DNA from: an uncultured Eubacterium sp. | GTDB lineage: Bacteria; Bacillota; Clostridia; Oscillospirales; Acutalibacteraceae | Reading direction: 5' to 3' | Assembly (NCBI GenBank): GCA_905234495.1 | Contig: CAJOHE010000002.1 | Coordinates: forward strand, 62,001-126,000 | DNA length: 64,000 bases | Part shown: positions 26,153-34,742 of the stretch, piece by piece | Layout: each line of letters starts with the position of its first letter | Position numbering within the stretch: the stretch's first letter is position 1 | Made by a program: the position numbers and the translations under genes | Notes under the pieces: model-generated | What the model was told of the DNA's origin: nothing | Database searches by the model: none | Seen by the model: the letters and a program-made list of their open reading frames with translations, nothing else

Positions 26153-26967
26153 AGAAGCGCCTTATAGATATCGCCTTTTTTAAACGGCGTGCAGGCGGCA
26201 ATTTCCTTTGCCGCGTTATTTACCGACATTCCGTCCTCAACGAGTTTTTTCGCCATCTGAACGGCATTTTCAATAGTTATTTCCTGCTCCTCCTCGCTCT
26301 TTCCCGAAACGATGAGGACAAGCTCGCCCTTGAGCCCGCCTTCGGCGTAGGCTTCGGCTGCGTCTTTGAGAGTGGTTCTGATAACCTCTTCGTGAATTTT
26401 TGTGAGCTCGCGGACGATGCAGAGTTCCCTGTCGCCGAGAGTTTCATACAAATCGGCGAGAGCGTTTGAGAGCTTGTGGGGCGCCTCGTAGAAAATCATC
26501 GTGCGCTTTTCCTCGCGTATTTCATCGAGGTGGGCGCGTCTCTCTTTTTTGCTCACGGGAAGGAAGCCCTCAAACGTGAAGCGGCGGCTGTCCATTCCCG
26601 AAACGGCGATAGCTGTCGCAAAGGCGGTCGGGCCCGGAACGGACTCAACCTCAATCCCCGACTCGCGGCAGAGGGCGACCAAATCCCGACCGGGGTCGGA
26701 AATGGCGGGCATACCTGCGTCGGTCACAATCGCGCAGCTTTCGCCGCCTGCGATACGCGAGCAGATATACTCTCCCCTCTCTTTTTTATTGTGTTCAAAG
26801 TAGGACACCGTTTCCTTTTTTATGCCGAAATGATTTAAGAGCTTCATCGTCACTCTCGTATCCTCGGCGGCGATGAAATCGACCTTTTCAAGCGTTTCAA
26901 CCGCCCTCGGCGACATATCGCCGAGATTGCCTATCGGCGTTCCCACAACGTATAGTTTATTACTCAT
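26149..26967 (-). CDS. rsmI: 16S rRNA (cytidine(1402)-2'-O)-methyltransferase
   Basis: 2'-O-methylates C1402 in the ribosomal P site. The 272-residue protein shows the tetrapyrrole-methylase fold markers LYVVGTPIGNLGDMSPRA at the start, AAEDTRVT, VTDAGMPAISDPG (glycine-rich SAM site), VPGPTAF and FEGFLP, followed by RELTKIHEE. It overlaps the upstream methyltransferase and the downstream radical SAM gene by 4 bases each, so the three are translated together. Confidence 0.95.
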   Translation of the reverse strand: MSNKLYVVGTPIGNLGDMSPRAVETLEKVDFIAAEDTRVTMKLLNHFGIKKETVSYFEHNKKERGEYICSRIAGGESCAIVTDAGMPAISDPGRDLVALCRESGIEVESVPGPTAFATAIAVSGMDSRRFTFEGFLPVSKKERRAHLDEIREEKRTMIFYEAPHKLSNALADLYETLGDRELCIVRELTKIHEEVIRTTLKDAAEAYAEGGLKGELVLIVSGKSEEEQEITIENAVQMAKKLVEDGMSVNNAAKEIAACTPFKKGDIYKALL

Positions 26968-27695
26968 CTGTCATACCCGTCGGCATAGGAGCCGTATATT
27001 TCAAGCATTTCGTCGGTGAACTTTCCGTTTTCCTTTTTGATTATCAGCTGGGGCTCAACGCGCAGAAACGGGCGCGAACCCTTCTGCCCCTGTATGAGAA
27101 AGAGGAAGGGCTGTTCCCCCGCTCTGTCCTGAACAAACCTCAGCCTTTTTGGCTCGAGCTTGTACTTTCGCATAAGCTCAATCGCGTCGACAAGGCGCTC
27201 CGGTCTGTGGCACATACAGAAGCGACCACTGTATTTGAGAAGGTACGAGGCGGCTTTGACCGCGTCCTCAATATTGCAGCAGATTTCGTGCCGTGCAATC
27301 TTTGCGCTGTCCGAGAGCGATTCAATCCCCGTGCCGAGGGGCTTATACGGCGGATTCATCGTGACAAGCGAAAACTGCTCTGCGGGGAAGGTTTTTTCAA
27401 CCTCGCGCAAATCGCAGAGATAGGGCGTGAGCCGTTCCTCAAGATGATTTAGCTCAATGCTGTATTTCACCTGCTCAATCGCGTTTTCCTGAATGTCGAG
27501 GCAGGACACGCTTTGCACGTTCTTATTTCTCAGCCACATAAACGGGATTATTCCGCAGCCCGTTCCCATATCAAGCGCAACGTCTTTTGCCTTGATTTTT
27601 GCAAAATAGGAAAGAATAACCGCGTCCGTGCCGAAGGTGTGGTCGTCGCTGACCGCTATTTTAATGTCGTACGAAAGTCGTTCAAAATTATACAT
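26964..27695 (-). CDS. tRNA1(Val) (adenine(37)-N6)-methyltransferase-like protein
   Basis: A 243-residue SAM-dependent methyltransferase. LDMGTGCGIIPFMW is the SAM-binding motif and TMNPPYKPLG the catalytic NPPY motif of adenine-N6 (or rRNA/tRNA) methylases. The overall pattern fits the TrmN6/YabB family, which often precedes rsmI in Firmicutes. The start MYNFERLSYD at 27695 fits the family; a longer frame to 27908 runs back through the terminator of the ABC operon and is rejected. There is no ribosome site, and a TATAAT lies only 6 bases upstream of the ATG, which suggests a leaderless or near-leaderless message. Confidence 0.85.
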   Translation of the reverse strand: MYNFERLSYDIKIAVSDDHTFGTDAVILSYFAKIKAKDVALDMGTGCGIIPFMWLRNKNVQSVSCLDIQENAIEQVKYSIELNHLEERLTPYLCDLREVEKTFPAEQFSLVTMNPPYKPLGTGIESLSDSAKIARHEICCNIEDAVKAASYLLKYSGRFCMCHRPERLVDAIELMRKYKLEPKRLRFVQDRAGEQPFLFLIQGQKGSRPFLRVEPQLIIKKENGKFTDEMLEIYGSYADGYDR

Positions 27696-27701
27696 ACAAA
27701 T

Positions 27702-27707
27702 ATTATA
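27702..27707 (-). promoter_or_regulatory. -10 box of the TrmN-like/rsmI operon, candidate leaderless start
   Basis: TATAAT on the minus strand (27707-27702) lies six bases before the ATG at 27695, which puts the expected transcription start on or next to the start codon. The -35 region (TTTATT at 17-base spacing) is poor. Confidence 0.45.
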
Positions 27708-27733
27708 GCACTTATTAAAATAAAAATAAAGAC

Positions 27734-27763
27734 AAAAAACAAGAGAGCCTGAGCTCTCCTGTT
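27734..27763 (-). terminator. Terminator of the amino-acid ABC transporter operon
   Basis: On the minus strand AACAGGAGAGC, loop TCAG, GCTCTCTTGTT followed by TTTTGTC. One A-C mismatch in the stem. Confidence 0.78.
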
Positions 27764-27768
27764 GTCTT

Positions 27769-28584
27769 TTATTTAGCGTCAAGGGCTTTTGAAAGGAAGC
27801 CTTTGAGTATTTCGCTTTTCGGATTTCCGAAGACCTCGTCGGGCGTTCCGTATTCCTCGATAACGCCGTTTGCCATAAAGATGACCTTGTCAGCAACGCC
27901 GCGCGCAAATTCCATCTCGTGGGTTACGACTATCATCGTGCTGTTGCCTGTTTTGAGGCTTCTGATAACGTTTAACACCTCGCCGGTGAGCTCGGGGTCA
28001 AGCGCCGAGGTCGGCTCGTCAAAGCAGAGAATATCGGGTTGCATCGCAAGAGCTCTCGCGATTGCAACACGCTGCTGCTGACCGCCCGAAAGCTCGCAGG
28101 GGTACGCCTCAGCCTTATCGGTGAGCCCCACTCTTTCAAGAAGCGCCTTTGCGTTTTCGTCAATCTCGGCAAGGCGTTTTGATTTGTAGTCGGACGGGAC
28201 GTCCTCCTTCGCCTTTTTCTTCGCCTTAATCTCGCCTTTGAGAGCAAGGCAGGGAGCGAGGGTGAGATTATCCTCCACCGAATACTGAGGGAAGAGGTTG
28301 AACTGCTGGAACACGAGCCCGAAATGAAGTCGGTTCTTTCTGATTTTCGATTCCTTGTGCGACTGCATATCCTCGCCGTCGTAGAGCACGTTTCCGTTTA
28401 CGGTAATCGTTCCCCTGTCGGCAAGCTCAAGGAAATTGAGACAGCGCAGAAGAGTCGTCTTTCCGCTTCCCGACGAGCCTATGATAACAAGCACGTCGCC
28501 CTTTTCAAGCTCGAAATCAATTCCCTTTAAAACCTCATTATTACCGAAGCTTTTATGAATATTTTTAACCTCTAAAATAGCCAT
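27769..28584 (-). CDS. Polar amino acid ABC transporter, ATP-binding protein
   Basis: The cytoplasmic ATPase of a polar amino-acid importer (GlnQ/HisP type). Walker A is GSSGSGKTT (36-44), the Q-loop VFQQFNLFP (91-99), the signature LSGGQQQR (165-172) and Walker B ILCFDEP (185-191), followed by the D-loop and switch VTHEM. The 271-residue length exceeds the usual ~245 because of a charged insert at about 116-142 (KAKKKAKEDVPSDYKSKR) between Q-loop and signature. It is the last gene of the binding protein-permease-ATPase operon, 12 bases after the permease. Confidence 0.93.
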   Translation of the reverse strand: MAILEVKNIHKSFGNNEVLKGIDFELEKGDVLVIIGSSGSGKTTLLRCLNFLELADRGTITVNGNVLYDGEDMQSHKESKIRKNRLHFGLVFQQFNLFPQYSVEDNLTLAPCLALKGEIKAKKKAKEDVPSDYKSKRLAEIDENAKALLERVGLTDKAEAYPCELSGGQQQRVAIARALAMQPDILCFDEPTSALDPELTGEVLNVIRSLKTGNSTMIVVTHEMEFARGVADKVIFMANGVIEEYGTPDEVFGNPKSEILKGFLSKALDAK

Positions 28585-28595
28585 AGTCCGCCTCC

Positions 28596-29243
28596 TTAAA
28601 CCTTGTAATAATCAAGCTTTTTCTCAAGCTTTGAGAAAAGAATTGTGAGAAGACCGTTGAAGATGAGGAAGAATACGCCCGTGTAGAAAAGCGGCCAGAT
28701 AAGTCCTCTTGCGGTGAAGCGGTCCGCCATCATAATTATCTCGGAAACGGCGATAACTCTTGCAAGGGACGTATCCTTTACAAGGGTGATTATCTCGTTA
28801 CTCATCGGCGGGATAATCTTTTTTACAACCTGCATAAGCACAACCTTGAAGAAAATCTGTCCCTTTGTCATACCGAGAACCTGTCCGGCTTCGTGCTGGC
28901 CGACGGATACGCTTTCGATGCCGCCCCTGTATATCTCTGAAAAATAGCAGGAATAGTTGATGACAAACGCAACAAGGGCGGACATCAGTCGCGTCTTCAT
29001 AGGGGTGCCGAAAACGATTCCCGGCACGTAGAAAACGACGAAGAGCTGAAGCATAAGCGGGGTTCCGCGGATTATCCACACAAACGTCTTTGAAAGCCAC
29101 CTTACGGGCGGTATTTTCGACATTGAGCAGAAGGTTACAAGAAGTCCGATGGGCAGCGCAAAAACAAGCGTAAGCCCGAAGAGCTTCACGTTTTCCCAGA
29201 AGCCTTCAAGCAGAGTTGTCGATACTGTCATTAAATCATTCAT
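28596..29243 (-). CDS. Polar amino acid ABC transporter, permease
   Basis: An inner-membrane permease of the His/Glu/Gln/Arg/opine family, 215 residues with five to six hydrophobic helices. The coupling-loop EAA motif is seen in QHEAGQVLGMTKGQIFFKVVL (residues ~125-145, quoted in part) and VKDTSLARVIAV. It probably works as a homodimer because a single permease gene is present. ATG 29243 follows GGTGATAG and is chosen over an in-frame start at 29279 that lies within the upstream terminator. Confidence 0.92.
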   Translation of the reverse strand: MNDLMTVSTTLLEGFWENVKLFGLTLVFALPIGLLVTFCSMSKIPPVRWLSKTFVWIIRGTPLMLQLFVVFYVPGIVFGTPMKTRLMSALVAFVINYSCYFSEIYRGGIESVSVGQHEAGQVLGMTKGQIFFKVVLMQVVKKIIPPMSNEIITLVKDTSLARVIAVSEIIMMADRFTARGLIWPLFYTGVFFLIFNGLLTILFSKLEKKLDYYKV

Positions 29244-29257
29244 TCTATCACCACAAA

Positions 29258-29285
29258 AGAAAACGGGCGGTGGTTTCACCGCCCG
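29258..29285 (-). terminator. Internal terminator/attenuator between binding protein and permease genes
   Basis: On the minus strand CGGGCGGTG, loop AAAC, CACCGCCCG followed by TTTTCTTTTG. Partial termination here would make more binding protein than permease, as is common for such operons. Confidence 0.75.
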
Positions 29286-29295
29286 AAGCGTTAAA

Positions 29296-30144
29296 TTATT
29301 TTACAAGCTGTTCCTCAAGACCGTACTTAGCTGCGATTGTGTCGAGCGTGCCGTCAGCCATAAGCTCTGCGATAGCCTTGTTTACCTCAGCCGTGATATC
29401 GCTGCCCTGTCTGAACGCAACGCCGTACTGCTCGTCTGCAAATGAAACGGATTCGATGATTGCAAGGTCTGCATAGTCGGAACCTTCCTTGAGGGAACCG
29501 ATACCTGTTACGTAGTCGATTACGGCTGCGTCGGCTGTGCCTGCCTTAACTTCCATCATAGCGTTCTTCATAGCCTCAACTGCAACGTAGTTTGCATCGC
29601 CGAAGTAGTTTGCATAATCAGCGGAAAGGATTGCCTCTTCGCCTGCCGACTCTTTCTCGGCAACAACTGTCTTGCCTGCAAGAGCGCCTGCAACTGCATA
29701 AGCCTCTGCATTTTCAGCCTTGCAGATGAGAACCTGCTTGTTGTTCATATAAGGATCTGTGATTGACATTGTCTGCTGACGTTCCTCTGTGATTGTGAGG
29801 CCGTTCCATATACAGTCAATGTTCTTTGCGGAAAGCTCTGTTTCCTTAGCGTCCCAGGAAATCTCCTGGAATACGGGCTCAACGCCTAACTTCTCGCAAA
29901 CTGCCTTGCCGAATTCAACCTCGAAGCCTGTGAGCTCGTTGTTTTCGTCAAGATAATCCATCGGCTCAAAATATGTGATACCGATTACGAGGGTGCCCTT
30001 TTCCTTAACGTATGCAAGGTCGGACGCGGAAGCGTCGCTTGTGGTGTCGCCCGAGCCCTCGGAAGTGTTTGAGCAAGCGGCGAAAATGCCGACTACCGAG
30101 ATGAGCATAAGAACCGCAAGTACTGCTGCTAATACTTTTTTCAT
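29296..30144 (-). CDS. Polar amino acid ABC transporter, substrate-binding lipoprotein
   Basis: A 282-residue family 3 extracellular binding protein. It has a lipoprotein signal with a lipobox ending at Cys (GIFAAC, near residue 24), a serine/threonine/aspartate-rich spacer, then the SBP-3 fold: LVIGITYFEPMDY, FEVEFGKAVCEKLG, CIWNGLTITEERQQ and VKAGTADAAVIDY. The residues point to a polar amino acid (Gln, Glu, Arg, Cys or similar); which one is not decidable here. It is first in its operon, with a promoter at 30224-30252. Confidence 0.92.
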   Translation of the reverse strand: MKKVLAAVLAVLMLISVVGIFAACSNTSEGSGDTTSDASASDLAYVKEKGTLVIGITYFEPMDYLDENNELTGFEVEFGKAVCEKLGVEPVFQEISWDAKETELSAKNIDCIWNGLTITEERQQTMSITDPYMNNKQVLICKAENAEAYAVAGALAGKTVVAEKESAGEEAILSADYANYFGDANYVAVEAMKNAMMEVKAGTADAAVIDYVTGIGSLKEGSDYADLAIIESVSFADEQYGVAFRQGSDITAEVNKAIAELMADGTLDTIAAKYGLEEQLVK

Positions 30145-30223
30145 AGATTTTACCTCTCTGTTAAATTATTATTTCACCGCGGAAATGCGTTACCGCTTTA
30201 CCGCAATAAATTAATGTAGTGAT

Positions 30224-30252
30224 ATTATAACAGATAAAAATATAAAAAGCAA
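30224..30252 (-). promoter_or_regulatory. Sigma-A-like promoter of the amino-acid ABC operon
   Basis: On the minus strand TTGCTT (30252-30247), 17-base spacer, TATAAT (30229-30224), just after the end of the GH13 gene. No riboswitch-like structure is evident in the 75-base leader. Confidence 0.6.
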
Positions 30253-30258
30253 ATATTT

Positions 30259-32115
30259 TTATTTTGAAAGCATTGTGTACCTCTTGGGCGGAAGGGATAT
30301 AACGCCGTTGACCGCTTTGAAATCGAGAAGCGGATAGGAATTATCCCACTCGGTTCCGACATAGATATCGGTGTGCTCGTCGTTATTGTTTATCGCAACG
30401 AGAACGCTCTCGCCGTCCTGAGACCTTGTATAGGCAACCGCCGAGTTCTCGCAGAAAACGAAACTGATTTCGCCCTCGGAAAGAGCCCTGCAGCCCCGCC
30501 TTATCTGACCGAGCCTTCTGTACCATCTGAGAAGCTCGTCGTTTACGTTGTCCCACGTCATACAAGCGCGGTTGAACGGGTCCTTCATACCCTGCATACC
30601 TATCTCGTCGCCGTAGTAAATCGACGGCACGCCGGGCAGAGTGAACTGCAGAAGCGACGCCATTTTCATCATCGAGGTTCCGAGAAGATAATCATATTCG
30701 CTGAGCCTGTTGTGAAGGTGCTGCCACGCCCTGTCCATACCCTCGCTGTCGGGACCTGCAAGGCGGGTGATTGCCCTTTCCGTGTCATGGGTGCCGATGT
30801 GGTTCATCAGGATGTTCAGAACCTGAGGCGGGTAGTTTTCAACTATACCCATAACGGAATTCACAAACGCCGCGCTTCCGCCGAAGCGGACGTAGTTTAA
30901 AATCGCGTCGGCAAACGGATAGTTCATAACGCTGTCAAGTTCCTCGCCGAGAAGGTATTTCCTTCTCTGACCGTATGAGAATTTATTTGTAGCGTCTTCC
31001 CAGACCTCGCCGAGAATCAGCGCGTTTTCGTTTTCAGCCTTGACCGCCCTGCGAACGTCGTCAAGGAAAACGTCGGGAAGCTCGTCGGCAACGTCGAGCC
31101 GCCAGCCCGAAACGCCGCAGCGAAGCCACCTGCGAAGGATTCCGTTTTCGCCGCAGATGTATTGCCTGTAACCCTCGTCTTCCTCGATGATTTCGGGAAG
31201 AAGCTTTATGCCCCACCACGCATTGTAGTCGTTGGGCCATTCGATGAATTTGTACCAGCTGTAGTATTCGCTGTCCTTACTGTTGTAGGCACCCTCATTC
31301 GGGTATCTGCCGTACATATTGAAGTACTTGCTGTCGCAGCCCGTATGACTGAAAACGCCGTCAAGGATAACCGCGATGCCGTATTCCGCCGCCTTTTTGC
31401 AGAGGGATTTGAGGTCGTCCTCGGTGCCGAGAAGCGGGTCGATTTTTTCATAGTCCGCGGTGTCGTATCTGTGGTTTGAGTGAGCCTCGAAAATCGGGTT
31501 GATATAGATACAACTTACAGAAAGCTCCGCAAGATACGGAAGCTTTTCCTCGATGCCCCTGAGGTCGCCGCCGAAATAGTCGTTATTCCAGACGCCGTTC
31601 ATCTGCTCTTCACTCCAATAGGGCTCTTCGCCCCACTTGCGCATAACCCTGTCCTTAAAGACGTTTTTCTTGGGCTCGCCGCTTTTGTAAAACCTGTCGG
31701 GGAAAATCTGATAGATTATTCCGCCCTTAAGGAATTCCGGCGTTTTGAAATTCTTATCGTACACGGTCTGCTGAAAGTCGATGTCCGAGGCGTTGATTTC
31801 GCCCGTGCCGTCGCCCCTGTTTTTGATTAGGGATTTACCCCACGGGGTGTCAAGCTCAAAGTGGTAGAAATAGAGCCCGGGCGTGGTGGCGGAAAAGTGG
31901 ACTTCCCAGTATTCGGCTCCGTCGCCGCACATACCTGCCCAGAACATATCGTAGTACACGGTATATTCCCCGTCGCCCTCTTTTCTGATTGCAAGCACCG
32001 CCCTGCTGCACTGAATATCCCTCGGCACAACAATCGTGAATTTGCACTTTTCGTCCGTTGCAAGAGCTGAAATTATTGACTTGTATTTCTTATCTCTTGA
32101 ATTGTAGACCTGCAT
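30259..32115 (-). CDS. GH13 alpha-glucan hydrolase (neopullulanase/maltogenic-amylase-like)
   Basis: A 618-residue intracellular GH13 enzyme with no signal peptide. An N-terminal beta-sandwich of about 130 residues comes first. The (beta/alpha)8 barrel follows, carrying DGVFSHTG, GWRLDVADE (nucleophile Asp near 339), LILGEVWED (acid/base Glu near 368) and HIGTHDTERA (Asp near 443), and a short C-terminal sheet domain ends the protein. YQIFPDRFY is the usual neopullulanase/cyclomaltodextrinase entry motif. It lies 62 bases downstream of glycogen phosphorylase on the same strand, so both probably break down maltodextrin or glycogen. AAGGAAG precedes ATG 32115. Confidence 0.92.
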   Translation of the reverse strand: MQVYNSRDKKYKSIISALATDEKCKFTIVVPRDIQCSRAVLAIRKEGDGEYTVYYDMFWAGMCGDGAEYWEVHFSATTPGLYFYHFELDTPWGKSLIKNRGDGTGEINASDIDFQQTVYDKNFKTPEFLKGGIIYQIFPDRFYKSGEPKKNVFKDRVMRKWGEEPYWSEEQMNGVWNNDYFGGDLRGIEEKLPYLAELSVSCIYINPIFEAHSNHRYDTADYEKIDPLLGTEDDLKSLCKKAAEYGIAVILDGVFSHTGCDSKYFNMYGRYPNEGAYNSKDSEYYSWYKFIEWPNDYNAWWGIKLLPEIIEEDEGYRQYICGENGILRRWLRCGVSGWRLDVADELPDVFLDDVRRAVKAENENALILGEVWEDATNKFSYGQRRKYLLGEELDSVMNYPFADAILNYVRFGGSAAFVNSVMGIVENYPPQVLNILMNHIGTHDTERAITRLAGPDSEGMDRAWQHLHNRLSEYDYLLGTSMMKMASLLQFTLPGVPSIYYGDEIGMQGMKDPFNRACMTWDNVNDELLRWYRRLGQIRRGCRALSEGEISFVFCENSAVAYTRSQDGESVLVAINNNDEHTDIYVGTEWDNSYPLLDFKAVNGVISLPPKRYTMLSK

Positions 32116-32145
32116 AAATCTTCCTTTGATAATCGGTAAATGATA

Positions 32146-32169
32146 TTGGGGCGACCTCGGTCACCCCAA
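32146..32169 (-). terminator. Hairpin between glgP and the GH13 gene
   Basis: TTGGGG-C-GACC and GGTC-A-CCCCAA form a stem with one mismatch, followed on the minus strand by ATATCATTT. The lack of a U-run suggests an mRNA stability or attenuation element rather than a full terminator. Confidence 0.45.
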
Positions 32170-32176
32170 ATAGTAA

Positions 32177-34648
32177 TTATTTGCTCTTTTTCTGTCCGGT
32201 CTTTCCGTTCATCGGAGCCTGCTTTCTTGAGGTTTTCGGACCTGCCTTCATATTAACGGGCTTGGTGTACCAGATGTTGTTTGCATAGTCCGTTATCGAG
32301 CGGTCCGCGCTGAATACGCCCGCGCCGCTGATGTTCATAAGCGACATTTTTGCAAAGAGAAGCGTATCGGTGTATGCAGCGGAAATTGCCTTCTGAGTCT
32401 TCTGATAATCCGCAAAGTCGGCGAGAGCCATATACGGGTCTGACGTTGTGAGAGAATTTACAATCTCGTCAAAACGCTTGCCGTTTACACCCTGACGGAT
32501 GAACTCGATTGCATTTCTGAGAGCCTCGTTGTTGTTGTAGTATTCCATCGGGTTGTAGCCGCTGTTCTGAAGCTGAACAACCTCGGGTGTAGTCATACCG
32601 AAGATGAAAATGTTATCCTCGCCGACAGCGTCGTAAATCTCAACGTTTGCGCCGTCCATCGTTCCGAGGGTAACCGCGCCGTTGAGCATAAGCTTCATAT
32701 TGCCCGTGCCCGAAGCCTCGGTGCCCGCAAGTGAAATCTGCTCCGAGATATCTGCGGCGGGCATAAGAGCCTCTGCAACGGAAACGCTGTAATCCTCAAC
32801 AAACACAACCTTGAGCTTTTCGTTTACGTCGGGGTCGTTGTTGATAAGCTTTGAAAGCGCGTCGATGAGCTCAATGAGCTTCTTTGCCATAAAGTAGCCG
32901 GGGGCAGCCTTTGATGCGAAGATGTATGTTTTCGGATAATAGTCTGCGTCGGGGTTTGCCTTTAACATCTGATATTCCGAAATGATGTTGAGAATATTGA
33001 GCTGCTGGCGCTTGTATTCGTGAAGGCGCTTAACCTGTACGTCAAAGATTGAATCGGGGTTGATTTCAACGCCCTGTCTTTTCTTGATATACTTTGCAAA
33101 AGCAACCTTGTTTTCATGCTTGATTTCGGCAAATCTTCTGAGCACCTTCTTGCTCTTCTTAAAGTCGCGAAGCTTGAGAAGCTCGTCGCTCTTGGTGATA
33201 AAGCTGTCGCCGATAAGCTCGGTGATATAGTCTGTGAGAAGCGGGTTTGCCTGACATATCCAGCGTCTGAAAGCGATACCGTTTGTCACGTTCTTGAACT
33301 TCTCGGGCGTGAGTGTGTAGAAATCCTTGAAGACGGTGTCCTTGAGGATTTCCGAGTGAAGCGCGGATACACCGTTTACCGAATGGGCGCCTGCCACACA
33401 GAGATTTGCCATTCTTACAACGCCGCTTGAAACGATTGCCATACGCTCAACCTTGTCGGCGTCGTTTGTTGCGCCCCAGACGTATGCTCTGAAGCGGTTG
33501 TCGATTTCCTTCGTAATCTGGTAAACACGGGGAAGAAGACGGCTGTAGAGCTCTTCACTCCAGCACTCAAGCGCCTCTTTCATAACCGTGTGGTTTGTGT
33601 ATGCAACTGTTCTTGTAACGATGCTCCACGCGCTTTCCCAGTCGTAGCCGCACTCGTCGAGCATAATTCTCATAAGCTCGGGGATTGCAAGAGTCGGGTG
33701 GGTGTCGTTGATGTGAATTGCAGCCTTGTCGGGAAGGTTGTCAAGCGTGCCGTACCTTGTGAGGTGGCGCTGAATGATATCCTGAATCGAAGCCGAAACG
33801 AGGAAATACTGCTGACGAAGACGAAGGGATTTGCCCTCGACCGTGTTATCCGCAGGATAGAGCACCTTTGAGATAGCCTCTGCCATAGCCGACTGCTCGA
33901 TAGCCTTGATATATGAGCCCGAATTGAAAAGTCCCATATCAAGCTCGGGCTTCTTTGCCATCCACAGACGAAGCCTTACAACGCCGTCGCTCTTACCCGA
34001 AACGTACATATCGCAGGGAATTGCGGTTACGGTGTTGCAGTCAACGTGCTCAACGTGGTGGTAGTCGCCGTCCCAGCTGTCCTCGATGTGACCTTCAAAC
34101 TTCACCTCAACGCTTCTCTCGTTTCGCGGAACGAGCCATACCTCGCCGCCGGGAAGCCAGAAATCGGGAAGCTCTGTCTGCCAGCCGTCAACAAGCTTCT
34201 GCTTGAAAATACCTGCCTCGTAGCAGATTGAATAACCCATAGCCGGATAGCCGTCGGTTGCAAGACCGTCGAGATAACAGGCTGCAAGCCTGCCGAGACC
34301 GCCGTTGCCGAGACCTGCGTCGGGTTCCTGCTCGTAAAGCTTTTCAAGCTTGATGCCGTAGGCTTTGAGAGCGCTGTCAAAGGTCTTTGTGAGATTCAGA
34401 TTGTAAAGATTGTTTCTGAGGGAACGTCCCATAAGGAATTCCATACAAAGATAGTAGATTACCTTTGAATTCTGCTTTCTTGCGGCACGGCGGAATTCGC
34501 TGTGCTGAGAAGCGAGCATATCCCTGACAATCATTGAAACAGCCTTGTAGTACTGTTCGTCGGTTGCTGTTTTAGTGTCAACGCCAAAGAAGTGGGAAAG
34601 CTTGTCGGCAATCTCTTTCTTTGCCTGTGCAACAGTCATTTTTTTCAT
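32177..34648 (-). CDS. glgP: Glycogen/maltodextrin phosphorylase
   Basis: Releases glucose-1-phosphate from alpha-1,4-glucan ends using pyridoxal phosphate. The 823-residue, GT35-type protein shows CMEFLMGRSLRNNL, the glycine-rich PDAGLGNGGLGRLAAC, HINDTHPTLAIPELMR, and the PLP-lysine motif EASGTGNMKLMLNG with the lysine near 653. The C-terminal tail is lysine-rich (KTGQKKSK). GGAGG lies 6 bases before ATG 34648. It is followed by the GH13 gene. No glgABCD genes are in the window. Confidence 0.96.
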   Translation of the reverse strand: MKKMTVAQAKKEIADKLSHFFGVDTKTATDEQYYKAVSMIVRDMLASQHSEFRRAARKQNSKVIYYLCMEFLMGRSLRNNLYNLNLTKTFDSALKAYGIKLEKLYEQEPDAGLGNGGLGRLAACYLDGLATDGYPAMGYSICYEAGIFKQKLVDGWQTELPDFWLPGGEVWLVPRNERSVEVKFEGHIEDSWDGDYHHVEHVDCNTVTAIPCDMYVSGKSDGVVRLRLWMAKKPELDMGLFNSGSYIKAIEQSAMAEAISKVLYPADNTVEGKSLRLRQQYFLVSASIQDIIQRHLTRYGTLDNLPDKAAIHINDTHPTLAIPELMRIMLDECGYDWESAWSIVTRTVAYTNHTVMKEALECWSEELYSRLLPRVYQITKEIDNRFRAYVWGATNDADKVERMAIVSSGVVRMANLCVAGAHSVNGVSALHSEILKDTVFKDFYTLTPEKFKNVTNGIAFRRWICQANPLLTDYITELIGDSFITKSDELLKLRDFKKSKKVLRRFAEIKHENKVAFAKYIKKRQGVEINPDSIFDVQVKRLHEYKRQQLNILNIISEYQMLKANPDADYYPKTYIFASKAAPGYFMAKKLIELIDALSKLINNDPDVNEKLKVVFVEDYSVSVAEALMPAADISEQISLAGTEASGTGNMKLMLNGAVTLGTMDGANVEIYDAVGEDNIFIFGMTTPEVVQLQNSGYNPMEYYNNNEALRNAIEFIRQGVNGKRFDEIVNSLTTSDPYMALADFADYQKTQKAISAAYTDTLLFAKMSLMNISGAGVFSADRSITDYANNIWYTKPVNMKAGPKTSRKQAPMNGKTGQKKSK

Positions 34649-34703
34649 ACAAATCCTCCAAAATATATCGTGAAAATAAATATATTATCTATATTATTTG
34701 TAT

Positions 34704-34732
34704 ATTATATACTAAAATTCACAATTTTGCAA
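34704..34732 (-). promoter_or_regulatory. Sigma-A-like promoter of glgP
   Basis: On the minus strand TTGCAA (34732-34727), 17-base spacer, TATAAT (34709-34704), about 56 bases before the start codon. Confidence 0.65.
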
Positions 34733-34742
34733 TAGTAATATA

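Noticed and set aside
27696..27908. N-terminal extension of the TrmN-like methyltransferase
   Set aside because: The in-frame upstream codons run through the ABC operon terminator and the end of its ATPase gene; the encoded residues are not methyltransferase-like.
30145..30258. Riboswitch upstream of the amino-acid ABC operon
   Set aside because: The leader is only about 75 bases, AT-rich, and shows no conserved riboswitch core or terminator switch.
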